DNA from: Flectobacillus roseus
GTDB lineage: Bacteria; Bacteroidota; Bacteroidia; Cytophagales; Spirosomataceae
Direction: 5' to 3' (one strand)
DNA: 41,691 nucleotides
Assembly (NCBI RefSeq): GCF_030056665.1
Contig: NZ_JASHIG010000050.1
Shown here: in pieces, positions 22,485 to 29,480 of the stretch
Layout: each line of letters opens with the position of its first letter
Position numbering within the stretch: position 1 is the first letter of the stretch
Program-made: the position numbers and the translations under genes
The notes under the pieces: generated by a model
Told to the model about the DNA's origin: nothing
The model's database searches: none
Seen by the model: only the letters and a program-made list of their open reading frames with translations

Positions 22485-23248
22485 TAGATTACTTTTATTT
22501 CGATGTTACCAGAAACTTCACTATACTTCGGTCTAAAATACTCGTATGCTCCGATGACAAATATTAGACTGGCAATGATAAACTGACTTGCACGGACGTA
22601 TTTTGTACCAACCCAAAACAATAGCAGAACAGCAATTGCAATACTCCAAATTTCGCCACTGCTTAATTTTGCCAGCGACAACGGGAATAGATAGCCATTG
22701 TACAATGAAACACCTATGCCGTTGCTGAATCGTGGGTCTGCTACAAAAATTGCTTGTGGCATCACTAGCGATTTTCCAGAAAAGGATACAGGATAAAAGC
22801 TTGAATCCTGATCCTGCAAACTTGAAGTAAGATAGAACCTTACTCTTTTACCATCGTAACTACTTAAACCTAGTTGTGTCGGGTGCGTATGAAATAGGAT
22901 AGGGAGATAACCAGCCTTTTCAATTTGTTCTAAGGTTGTACGATAATCGTCTGGATGTGGGCTGTACTTAGATGGGTCATTTTGTACATTTCGAAAGAAT
23001 GTAATATCCTCCGAAACAAGTACTTTTTGGCTTAGTGGTTTTACCCAAATAACCCCACCGATTTCGCTATTCTTTGGATAGCGTAACTTTACCGCCTCCA
23101 AAACTCCCTTGCTTAAAATTATCTTTACAGGCTTTTCCAAAGTGTAAATTGCTTTACCACTTTCATTTCTTTGTTGTAAGAAACCTTGATTTTGATAGCT
23201 CTGTATTAAATCCATATCCGTATTGACTTTTAAAAAAATAGGGGTCAA
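22484..23248 (-). CDS. JAMM/MPN metalloprotease with membrane spans
   Basis: 254 residues. The zinc protease motif of the JAMM family is visible: Glu62 in SEIGGVIWV, then His120 and His122 in LFHTHPTQLGLSSYD, with Ser129/130 and Asp132; the spacing after HxH is one short of the usual form. Such enzymes cut isopeptide or peptide bonds and occur in phage tail and assembly operons (NlpC/P60-JAB fusions). Residues ~195-240 hold two spans (IWSIAIAVLLLFWVGTKYV, QFIIASLIFVIGAYEYF). It is in the middle of the structural operon, so processing of a virion protein or peptidoglycan-related substrate is possible. The fold is well supported; the substrate is unknown. Confidence 0.8.
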   Translation of the reverse strand: MTPIFLKVNTDMDLIQSYQNQGFLQQRNESGKAIYTLEKPVKIILSKGVLEAVKLRYPKNSEIGGVIWVKPLSQKVLVSEDITFFRNVQNDPSKYSPHPDDYRTTLEQIEKAGYLPILFHTHPTQLGLSSYDGKRVRFYLTSSLQDQDSSFYPVSFSGKSLVMPQAIFVADPRFSNGIGVSLYNGYLFPLSLAKLSSGEIWSIAIAVLLLFWVGTKYVRASQFIIASLIFVIGAYEYFRPKYSEVSGNIEIKVI

Positions 23249-23259
23249 AAACCCCCATT
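23239..23259. terminator. Hairpin after JAMM gene start region
   Basis: GGGGT, loop CAAAA, ACCCC, with A-runs on the left and T-run on the right (plus strand). It lies in the gap between the JAMM gene (start at 23248) and the coiled-coil gene. It may reduce read-through between the lysis genes and the genes downstream. Confidence 0.5.
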
Positions 23260-23327
23260 TTCACACCTCAACTATTATTTAACCTTTCCAAATAATTTCA
23301 ATATAAACTCTAAAATATCGTACAGGA

Positions 23328-23744
23328 TTAAGCCGATTTGTTGCCTTTCTTCGCTATTCGGTTTAAAGTATCGACTATTCTTTTTTTTTCAGTTTCCAGC
23401 ACCCTATTTAATGAATCTACACTTTTTTCAAGTTGAACAGCTTTCTGGTATTTATCATAAAGCTCTAAATTCTTATCGCTCAACTTTTGCGACATTTCCC
23501 GATTTTCACGAATAGCCGAAATGTAATTTGAGTAGCAGGTATCACACTGTGCATTTTGTGCTGTATCCAGTCGGATAATTTCTTGTGTTACGCCCGTAAC
23601 TTGGTCTACCTGTTCCAATACCATTACCGCACTGTTTGGCTGCGCTGGTAGGAGGCTTTTGGTTACGTCGGCTTTGAGATGAAATGCTGTTAGCCCTACA
23701 GTAGCAATAAGGCAAAAGAATAATAATCTAAAGAAGTTTTTCAT
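23328..23744 (-). CDS. Signal-anchored coiled-coil protein, spanin-like; possible frameshift site
   Basis: 138 residues. An N-terminal span (FFRLLFFCLIATVGLTAF) acts as signal or anchor, residues ~65-115 are a coiled coil (SAIRENREMSQKLSDKNLEL and following heptads), and CDTC lies near 66-69. It starts inside the lysozyme gene end (17-base overlap), as spanin or Rz-type genes often do, so it may help disrupt the outer membrane. A run of nine A (23381-23389, minus strand) in register A AAA AAA lies near the end of the frame; a -1 shift there would add a 35-residue tail ending at 23275. See findings. Confidence 0.65.
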   Translation of the reverse strand: MKNFFRLLFFCLIATVGLTAFHLKADVTKSLLPAQPNSAVMVLEQVDQVTGVTQEIIRLDTAQNAQCDTCYSNYISAIRENREMSQKLSDKNLELYDKYQKAVQLEKSVDSLNRVLETEKKRIVDTLNRIAKKGNKSA

Positions 23745-24348
23745 TTGTGTACATTGTTTTGAGAGTGATTAACCTATTTTTCCAACCCTTTAAAAATTTC
23801 CTTTGTGAAGGGTTATTTTTGACTATTTGAGTATAAAATTTAATCCTAAAGTCGTGTATCTTTTTGAATAGCTTTTGCGGGTCTTGCTTATTGATTGCTT
23901 TGATTGTTACTGGTCCAAAATGACCATCTTGTGTAACGTTTAGCAATTTTTGTATAAGTCTTATATTTCGACCACTAGCACCCGAATTGATGAAAAAATC
24001 AACTATGATTTCGGCTACTGCTTGATTATTGATTTGGTCAGCCAGTGCAACATCCCAATAGTTGATTTTGTAAATTGGCTTCACATCTTCCAGCGTCACA
24101 CGGTTGAGGTCTTTTGCTGTAATTTTGCCGTCTCCGTCTTTATCACACACTACCACTGTAATTTTCTTACCATTGCACCAATAAGAGTATGTCATGATGG
24201 TAATACCGTATTTTGTGGCGCCTCCTTTGTCGAGATGAATCCTTGTAAATGTTTCTCCTTCTACTCTGATTGTGTGAGGAAAAGAAATATTGAAATCTGC
24301 ACAAAATGAACTGACTGAAATAAGTAGAAGTAAGCAAATTAGTCTCAT
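23728..24348 (-). CDS. GH108-type N-acetylmuramidase (endolysin)
   Basis: 206 residues. A signal peptide (MRLICLLLLISVSSFC) is followed by VEGETFTRIHLDKGGATKYGI, the family signature of GH108 lysozymes (usually EGGYVxxPxDxGGATxYGI), with the catalytic Glu30 or Glu32. A peptidoglycan-binding-like stretch lies at ~120-180 (DGHFGPVTIKAINKQDP). It cuts the glycan strands of peptidoglycan and acts in the periplasm. The signal peptide removes the need for a holin. It sits between the spanin-like gene and a second lytic enzyme, so this is the lysis part of the operon. Confidence 0.9.
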   Translation of the reverse strand: MRLICLLLLISVSSFCADFNISFPHTIRVEGETFTRIHLDKGGATKYGITIMTYSYWCNGKKITVVVCDKDGDGKITAKDLNRVTLEDVKPIYKINYWDVALADQINNQAVAEIIVDFFINSGASGRNIRLIQKLLNVTQDGHFGPVTIKAINKQDPQKLFKKIHDFRIKFYTQIVKNNPSQRKFLKGWKNRLITLKTMYTNEKLL

Positions 24349-24360
24349 GGTGTATTTAGT

Positions 24361-24834
24361 TTATACAACTAGTAACCACGCAGAATTAAATTCAGATTGA
24401 CTAATTGTGTATGTGGATTCAAATTGACCCATTGCAATAACGAGCCTTTGTATTGTGGTTTTACTGAACTCTAATTTTTGGTTTCTGGAATAACCTGTTT
24501 GATTGACTAGGTATGTGATGTATGGCTCTCTGTTTCCCATTGCCCACACATATATTAATTCCTGAATTGTATCAATACCCCTAGAAATCTTTCCTTTAAT
24601 GTCCTTAATGGCTGCTCTGATTCCGTACACAAAACTTGAAAATATGGCGTGCCCCTGAGAATCATATCCAACCGTACCCAACCAGTCAGTAGTACCGCCT
24701 TTTTTGATGTTTAGCGGGTTTTTGTTTTTGACACCTAATGTTAGGCTTTTGTATGTTCCTGCTGTTACGGTACTGGCAGGAAAAACCAGCAATAACACCA
24801 AGACTATTACAAATATGATTATTACGTTTTTCAT
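24361..24834 (-). CDS. Virion-associated lytic transglycosylase-like protein
   Basis: 157 residues. One N-terminal span (VIIIFVIVLVLLLVFPAS) anchors the protein, then GVKNKNPLNIKKGGTTDWLG ... HAIFSSFVYGIRAAIKDI matches the NNPGNIR...W.G...F..F....GIRA pattern of a phage lysozyme-like family found in virions of tailless and tailed phages. A Glu after the last segment (AMGQFES) is a candidate catalytic residue. It is expected to open a local hole in peptidoglycan during entry. It overlaps the 264-aa gene by 4 bases. The companion GH108 enzyme would serve lysis. Confidence 0.75.
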   Translation of the reverse strand: MKNVIIIFVIVLVLLLVFPASTVTAGTYKSLTLGVKNKNPLNIKKGGTTDWLGTVGYDSQGHAIFSSFVYGIRAAIKDIKGKISRGIDTIQELIYVWAMGNREPYITYLVNQTGYSRNQKLEFSKTTIQRLVIAMGQFESTYTISQSEFNSAWLLVV

Positions 24835-25625
24835 CCTTTTTTGCAGAAATCAATTGCCACTAAACCATTTTGTCCGAAAGAGAAGTTTTGTTTGCTCCAA
24901 GGAATATCTACCACAGCACCATTGTATTTTATGCCATTGACGTAGAATGTTTTGTACCCGATGAAATCCCCAATGTAACCGCTGCCACTTACGCCAATGT
25001 ATGTATCACTCATGTACGCCATATAAAGAACAGTACCAGTGTTATCGGGGTCTCTTACGTTTAATTTAGTGGTTAGGTTAGGATCAAGATAAACAGCGTC
25101 TCCAGCCTTCCAATTAATTACCTTTTGAGTTGGTATAGTGGTCTTATCTGTTCCGTTCTGGTTTTCTAGTACCTGTGGGTTATTCTTTGCAATGATGGCG
25201 TTTTGCTGTACAATCTGGTTAAACTTTTGATACTCTGTTCCGCTTAGAACCTTTTCCAAATCTGCAAATAGGTCAGCACTGTAAAGATTTTTGTAGAATG
25301 AACTAACTGTGCCAATATCAAATATTCTAGTAGCAATTTCCATGATTGCATCCTCATCGGCGTTGCCTAGATGGTATCCCCAAACGTCCACCGCTTGTGC
25401 ATACACGGCATTGTGTAACTCAACGGCCAGCCCGCCCGACACGTCGGCCAAAGCTTTTTTCTTGTTGGTTTCGGTCTGAATAAGTTTGAACAACTTGTAC
25501 AGGCCGAATGCTAACAATGCGTAACGGATATATCTTTTTGTATCCTCACCGATGTTGATTGAGTTCCAAAGGTCTTTTACAGCCCCTAGAATCAGGACAA
25601 TTGCTACTAAATATACTTGTGGCAT
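24831..25625 (-). CDS. Membrane-anchored structural protein with SH3-like C-terminus
   Basis: 264 residues. One N-terminal span (YLVAIVLILGAVKDLW) and a second hydrophobic helix (IRYALLAFGLYKLFKLI), a helical middle (~60-160), and a beta-rich C-terminus: KAGDAVYLDP, TKLNVRDPDNTGTVLYM, YIGVSGSGYIGDFIGYKTFY, which has the look of an SH3b-like domain. Cell-wall binding or virion interaction is possible. It overlaps the transglycosylase gene by 4 bases, so the two may form one entry complex. Not recognised. Confidence 0.65.
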   Translation of the reverse strand: MPQVYLVAIVLILGAVKDLWNSINIGEDTKRYIRYALLAFGLYKLFKLIQTETNKKKALADVSGGLAVELHNAVYAQAVDVWGYHLGNADEDAIMEIATRIFDIGTVSSFYKNLYSADLFADLEKVLSGTEYQKFNQIVQQNAIIAKNNPQVLENQNGTDKTTIPTQKVINWKAGDAVYLDPNLTTKLNVRDPDNTGTVLYMAYMSDTYIGVSGSGYIGDFIGYKTFYVNGIKYNGAVVDIPWSKQNFSFGQNGLVAIDFCKKG

Positions 25626-25636
25626 AATCGAATATT

Positions 25637-26008
25637 TTAAAGGCTAAAAAGCCCTTGTAAAGACATTAAATCTGAAAAACCTACTTTCTCTCCTTTTCCC
25701 ATCTTTTCAATGATAGGAGCGAGGAAAGAAAGGTCTTTTCCTGTTTTCTCTCCAATGTGGTTAATTACAGATTTGAAGTTGTAACTACCATCCTCAAAAA
25801 ACACGTCATTCCTTGAAGCGTATTCGCCAATAAATTCGGTCAATTCTTTGTTGGAAAATGTGATTAACACATTAGGGCTTTTTGCAAACAAATTGCCTAG
25901 GTTGTTAATTACTTCGATTGCTGTTTCGTCGTAAAATTCGCCTTGAATCGTTGCTGATTGCTGTAATTTTTGAGAGAACTCTTGTACTGCTAATTGAAAC
26001 TTTTCCAT
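25637..26008 (-). CDS. Hypothetical protein of structural operon (123 aa)
   Basis: 123 residues, helical throughout (VQEFSQKLQQSATIQ, ETAIEVINNLGNLF, KELTEFIGEYASRN), no span or signal. Not recognised. It lies 11 bases upstream (on the minus strand) of the 264-aa membrane gene and 56 bases after the coiled-coil gene. Scaffolding or internal virion protein is a guess from position. Confidence 0.6.
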   Translation of the reverse strand: MEKFQLAVQEFSQKLQQSATIQGEFYDETAIEVINNLGNLFAKSPNVLITFSNKELTEFIGEYASRNDVFFEDGSYNFKSVINHIGEKTGKDLSFLAPIIEKMGKGEKVGFSDLMSLQGLFSL

Positions 26009-26064
26009 TTTATTTAGTTAAATTTTAGTTGAGTGTTTGTGTTGAATTTTACTGGTACTTTTTA

Positions 26065-26625
26065 CTAGCTTGATTTCTTGAATAGGTTTACGATGCCTTG
26101 AGAATTTTTAGCCATGTCAGCACCTTCTTTAATTAGGTTTCCAAGGCTATTCTTTGCTTTAGAATCGTTGCTTGAATCACCGTCGTGTAAATCCTCTACG
26201 ATGTCCAAAAGCTCGTTAAAACGCTTTTCTAAATCCCTTACCTTTTCTTTGAGAGAATCAATGTCTTTTTGAAGGAATTCAATCAACATTGCTTTTTTGG
26301 CATTATCTACCTCTAGTGCAATTCTTTCTTTTATTTCTGCTTCAGTTGCCATTTTCTTAGATGGTTGAATAGATTGATTTTGACTTGAAACAGTGAAGTC
26401 AATTTGCTTGTATGAACTATTGGGACCTTTAAATTTCCTAGCTCTAATCTTGTATTCACCGCTAGGAAGTTCCTGTAAAACTTCTTCAAGCTTAGTTAAA
26501 CTTTCGGTTAAATCGTCTTTATCGTCATAACCAAAAATAGCCTCCTTACCTTTTAGAATATCCCAGTCAGGACGCCCGTTCATCTTGAACCATTTGATAA
26601 CATCGCCTACGGGTATCTTTTCCAT
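26065..26625 (-). CDS. Coiled-coil protein of structural operon (186 aa)
   Basis: Residues ~1-85 form a small mixed domain (EKIPVGDVIKWFKMNGRPDW, then PSGEYKIRARKFKGPN with strand character). Residues 95-150 are a long coiled coil (EAEIKERIALEVDNAKKAML, KDIDSLKEKVRDLEKRFNEL). A Lys-rich C-terminus follows. No span. The name of the family is not known to me; a scaffold or internal protein is possible. It follows the 59-aa basic gene after a small hairpin at 26641-26660. Confidence 0.6.
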   Translation of the reverse strand: MEKIPVGDVIKWFKMNGRPDWDILKGKEAIFGYDDKDDLTESLTKLEEVLQELPSGEYKIRARKFKGPNSSYKQIDFTVSSQNQSIQPSKKMATEAEIKERIALEVDNAKKAMLIEFLQKDIDSLKEKVRDLEKRFNELLDIVEDLHDGDSSNDSKAKNSLGNLIKEGADMAKNSQGIVNLFKKSS

Positions 26626-26664
26626 TTTGATTTGAAGTTTAGCCCCTGTACTACGGGGCTATGA

Positions 26665-26844
26665 CTATTTCTTTTTTGAGGTTGATTTGAAGTCTTTTGC
26701 AAGAATCTTTTTCTTTTCAGCTTCTTGTTTCATCAAAGTATCATTGTACTTGCGAACTTCATTACATTTTGCTTCCCACTTTTTCACTGTTTCAAGTGAT
26801 GCCGATTGCTTAGGCTTTTTTGGGAGTTTTTTAGTCTTTGCCAT
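26665..26844 (-). CDS. Very basic small protein (59 aa), candidate DNA-condensing virion protein
   Basis: ATG at 26844, TAG at 26665. About 18 of 59 residues are Lys or Arg, at both ends (MAKTKKLPKKPK, KSTSKKK), with a central helix (LETVKKWEAKCNEVRKYND). It lies between the candidate main coat gene (301 aa) and the coiled-coil gene, separated from the former by a hairpin. Small basic proteins in this place bind genome DNA in several tailless phages. Strongly supported as a gene by its position and composition. Confidence 0.65.
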   Translation of the reverse strand: MAKTKKLPKKPKQSASLETVKKWEAKCNEVRKYNDTLMKQEAEKKKILAKDFKSTSKKK

Positions 26845-26868
26845 AGTGATGTAAAATTTTGTTTGTGG

Positions 26869-26895
26869 TAAGGGCTTGTCCTAGTCAAGCCCTTA
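26869..26895 (-). terminator. Strong hairpin after candidate coat gene
   Basis: TAAGGGCTTG, loop of 7, CAAGCCCTTA: a perfect 10-bp stem without T-run, right after the 301-aa gene. It may protect or partly terminate the message so that the upstream gene is made in excess, as after coat genes in filamentous phages. Confidence 0.7.
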
Positions 26896-26936
26896 AAACC
26901 TTTAATCAATGACTATTTATTTTGAGAGATACTTAC

Positions 26937-27842
26937 CTAGCTACGGAGTCTTTTCAATGACTTTCCTCCTTTACGCTTCATTTGCTCACCACCACCAAAC
27001 CATTGTTGCATTCCTAGTGCAGGCAATACAACGTAATTGATTAGCAACAAGGCAACCAAAACGATACCCGCAAACAACAGAGGGTTTTCTTGAATCCACG
27101 TTAGCGGATTAGAAAAGAATGATGTTGCCGTGATGGTAACGGTTACGCCTGTACCCGCTGGTGAATAGTTTGTGCCGTCGAAAAATACAGGATAGTAAGT
27201 TCCCGCACCGACTGAACCCGCATCCGCTACTTTGTTTGCAGCCGTTGGAATCATGCTTGTGTGCCATTCCAAACTTGCGCCTGCTGGTGCTGAATTGGTC
27301 ACGATACCCGACAAACTTGCTGTGGTTTGACCTGCTACGTTTTCAACTGCTGACTTGCTTACCGATGGTACTGTGGTAATGCCTGTACCTGTTCCCGTGC
27401 CTGTGGTTGGTGCTGCTGTGTAAGGAAAAGTAGTAGGGTTGATTGAGCCTAAATCCTCTGTAGTGTGAGTCTCTGGCAAGTTGCGAGGTACGTTACTGAA
27501 ATAGTTTTCAATTCCTCTATACGCCTCCCAGTCCATCGGACGCCCGTCTGGTGCTTCTACAAGCGTATTGATATCTAAGGTTTTATCCAAGTAGATGTCA
27601 ATTACCACCATACCACCAAGGATTTTTACACCTGCGTACTTTTTCAAAGTTGGTTTGTCCTCTGGTTCGGTAACGGTTACGGTACTTGCGATTAAGATTG
27701 ATTTTTGAATGTAACGCACGTTACGTGACGCTGATTCTGTTGAAAACATACCCAACCACTTTGCGCCTGCGTTGTCTTCGTTAAGATATACGATGAGTCC
27801 ATTACTGGCGTACCCAACGTTTTTTACGAACTTAAAAGCCAT
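26937..27842 (-). CDS. Candidate major virion protein: N-terminal domain, Ig-like domain, C-terminal span
   Basis: 301 residues. Residues 1-150 form a strand-rich domain (FKFVKNVGYASNGLIVYLNE, VKILGGMVVIDIYLDKT). A Thr/Gly linker (TTGTGTGTGITTV) leads to an Ig-like domain ~165-240 (SLSGIVTNSAPAGASLEWH, GTYYPVFFDGTNYSPAG). One span (LLFAGIVLVALLLINYVV) is followed by a basic C-terminus (KRKGGKSLKRLRS). A basic tail on the inner side of a membrane span resembles coat proteins whose tail binds DNA. The hairpin after the gene suggests high expression. No known capsid fold could be recognised. Confidence 0.6.
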   Translation of the reverse strand: MAFKFVKNVGYASNGLIVYLNEDNAGAKWLGMFSTESASRNVRYIQKSILIASTVTVTEPEDKPTLKKYAGVKILGGMVVIDIYLDKTLDINTLVEAPDGRPMDWEAYRGIENYFSNVPRNLPETHTTEDLGSINPTTFPYTAAPTTGTGTGTGITTVPSVSKSAVENVAGQTTASLSGIVTNSAPAGASLEWHTSMIPTAANKVADAGSVGAGTYYPVFFDGTNYSPAGTGVTVTITATSFFSNPLTWIQENPLLFAGIVLVALLLINYVVLPALGMQQWFGGGEQMKRKGGKSLKRLRS

Positions 27843-27890
27843 AATTTGTATTATTTTGAGAGTGAATGTTACTGTATAAAAATTGTGTTT

Positions 27891-28394
27891 TTACTTCCTT
27901 GCTGGTTGCTGTGGGATGTAAACTTGTTGTGGTTTGTTGCTGGATGAATTGAACGCAAAAATTAAAACCACAATCCCGATTATAATTAGCCACACGATCG
28001 GGCTGGAAAAATCAATACCGAAATACGTTGAGTTGCTTTGGGGTGTGTTGGTTGTCGAATTATTCTTGTTACCTACAGTATTTTTAATCTCATTGTCAAT
28101 ATCTGCCTCCTGACTCTGATACTTTTTAGTATCTACAGTATTCTGAGAAATTGCATTCTGATTTTTAATTACACCAGTTACTACCAAAATATCTAAAGCT
28201 GTTTTACCATAGGTAAAAACATCATTCATGATTTTAGCCAACTTAGTATCACCTGTTGATTTTGCACTATTATACGTTGCTACTAATTGACTGTTTTGGT
28301 CTTTTGTCAATCCATTATTAACCGACTCTAATGCTTTTTGATATTCCATGCCTAGCACACTGGAACTATCTTGTAAGTCTTCTAATCCAAACAT
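27891..28394 (-). CDS. Membrane protein of structural operon (167 aa)
   Basis: 167 residues. N-terminal helical region (~1-75) with a short amphipathic stretch TALDILVVTGVI, then a Asn/Thr/Ser-rich linker, then one C-terminal span (PIVWLIIIGIVVLIFAF) and a polar tail (SNKPQQVYIPQQPARK). Not recognised. The C-terminal span plus short tail is the same plan as in the 301-aa and 317-aa proteins. It starts 4 bases after the LEA14-like gene stop. Confidence 0.6.
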   Translation of the reverse strand: MFGLEDLQDSSSVLGMEYQKALESVNNGLTKDQNSQLVATYNSAKSTGDTKLAKIMNDVFTYGKTALDILVVTGVIKNQNAISQNTVDTKKYQSQEADIDNEIKNTVGNKNNSTTNTPQSNSTYFGIDFSSPIVWLIIIGIVVLIFAFNSSSNKPQQVYIPQQPARK

Positions 28395-28398
28395 ATTT

Positions 28399-28884
28399 TC
28401 AAAAAAGTTTAAGAATCCACTGAGGGATTTCTAATTGAGTTGTTTGATTGACTGGTGCGGTAAAACCGTATGCTCCTACAGTACCCTGAAAACTTAATTT
28501 CAATTTATTCTTTGAAATCAAGTCATTTATTGTGTACCCAATTGCCTGCAAAATATCGGTTATACTACAGGTCACTTTGGCAACTATTACACTGGTTCCG
28601 TTAGCAGCTATTGTTTGAGATTGTGGCAAACTTGCTTTACCTACAAAGTATCCAGCCGAATAAACGTCAATATTTACCGTAGAAAGAGATAAATCTACCG
28701 TGCTGGCATTGTTTACCATAAGCCTTTGTGTAAAGACTATAAAGCCGTTTTCCTTTCTAAACTCGCTCGGTAAATCGACATTGATTTGAAGCCTTTGTAC
28801 TGCGAGAATCCTTCTATAAAAGAAATATGCAATCCATAGTAAAATGCCACCACCAACGAAAAAGAATACTGTTTTTTTATTCAT
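28399..28884 (-). CDS. Membrane-anchored Ig-like (LEA14-type) protein, first gene of structural operon
   Basis: 161 residues from the ATG at 28884; a TTG 13 codons upstream belongs to the promoter. N-terminal span (VFFFVGGGILLWIAYFFY) with RRILAVQR behind it, then an Ig-like sandwich: LQINVDLPSEFRKEN, FIVFTQRLMVNNASTVDLSL, VNIDVYSAGYFVGKASLP, ANGTSVIVAKV, which follows the LEA14/WHy pattern of alternating strands. A final strand pair ends the protein. It leads the structural operon. Function unknown; a virion surface or membrane protein is likely. Confidence 0.65.
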   Translation of the reverse strand: MNKKTVFFFVGGGILLWIAYFFYRRILAVQRLQINVDLPSEFRKENGFIVFTQRLMVNNASTVDLSLSTVNIDVYSAGYFVGKASLPQSQTIAANGTSVIVAKVTCSITDILQAIGYTINDLISKNKLKLSFQGTVGAYGFTAPVNQTTQLEIPQWILKLF

Positions 28885-28920
28885 TGCTGTAATGGTTTTG
28901 TTCCTGCTATTTTGATGATT

Positions 28921-28928
28921 CAAACTTA
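28921..28928 (-). promoter_or_regulatory. Likely -7 box of the structural operon
   Basis: TAAGTTTG on the minus strand matches the Bacteroidota -7 consensus TAnnTTTG, 37 bases upstream of the ATG at 28884. A clear -33 box TTTG was not found at the usual distance, so this promoter may need an activator, for example at the tandem site 28966-29001. Confidence 0.55.
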
Positions 28929-28965
28929 CTACTATAAAAAATAAGCTAATCCGAACTAGGACATT

Positions 28966-29001
28966 ATTGGACGTATTTTGACTATAATTGGACGTATTTT
29001 G
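28966..29001. promoter_or_regulatory. Tandem 15-bp repeat, 21-bp period: operator
   Basis: ATTGGACGTATTTTG at 28966-28980 and again at 28987-29001, exactly 21 bases apart (two helical turns), so a protein would bind both on one face. It sits between the structural operon promoter and the divergent 77-aa gene, the likely ligand being that gene's product. Confidence 0.75.
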
Positions 29002-29068
29002 TACATAAAATGACTAAAAACAGCCATATTTTTAGTAAATTTATATATCTAAAAATGAGGGTATTGTT

Positions 29069-29302
29069 ATGAAAAATAGTAGACTAAAACGCCAAAAAGT
29101 ATTTTTTTCGAAGACAGATATAATGTCCGCACTCGGTGGAGTAGGAAAGGAGTTAGAATTTTTGATTTCTCAGGAAGTAAAACTAAAAGTTGGATTTAAG
29201 AAGGGACGGCAAAAATTTAGAGATATAGAAGTTTTTCTAATTTACAAAGATATGTTTCCACTAAAATCTGATTCAGAAATCAAACAAATGATACAATATT
29301 GA
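29069..29302 (+). CDS. Small putative regulator, divergent from structural operon (77 aa)
   Basis: 77 residues, basic. FSKTDIMSALGGVGKELEFL could be a helix-turn-helix, followed by a Lys-rich wing (VKLKVGFKKGRQKF) and a helix (DIEVFLIYKDMF). It has the same position and a similar pattern as the 61-aa gene at 3422 in element A. It reads away from the structural operon across the tandem repeat, so it likely controls the late genes. A terminator follows at 29309-29335. Confidence 0.6.
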   Translation: MKNSRLKRQKVFFSKTDIMSALGGVGKELEFLISQEVKLKVGFKKGRQKFRDIEVFLIYKDMFPLKSDSEIKQMIQY

Positions 29303-29308
29303 CACTAA

Positions 29309-29335
29309 AACAGCTTAATTGAGCTGTTTTTTTTG
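29309..29335 (+). terminator. Rho-independent terminator of the 77-aa gene
   Basis: AACAGCT, loop TAATTG, AGCTGTT followed by a run of T on the plus strand. Confidence 0.85.
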
Positions 29336-29480
29336 TTTAAAATACCGCTCAATTGTTTTTCAAAAACTTTTAAATAGTTGCTGAATTATTGCTAAATCTT
29401 TTTTCGTTATGATTTTTGTATGTGAAAAGTTTTGAATTGTTTTTTAACTTCGACCTAAAAGCTACTTAAACCATCATAAA

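Noticed and set aside
18516..28884. Tailed prophage
   Set aside because: No terminase, portal, tail tube, sheath or tape-measure gene is visible among the operon's proteins.
28884..28923. TTG start extending the LEA14-like protein by 13 residues
   Set aside because: The TTG is part of the promoter-like box TAAGTTTG; the ATG at 28884 gives a normal membrane anchor.
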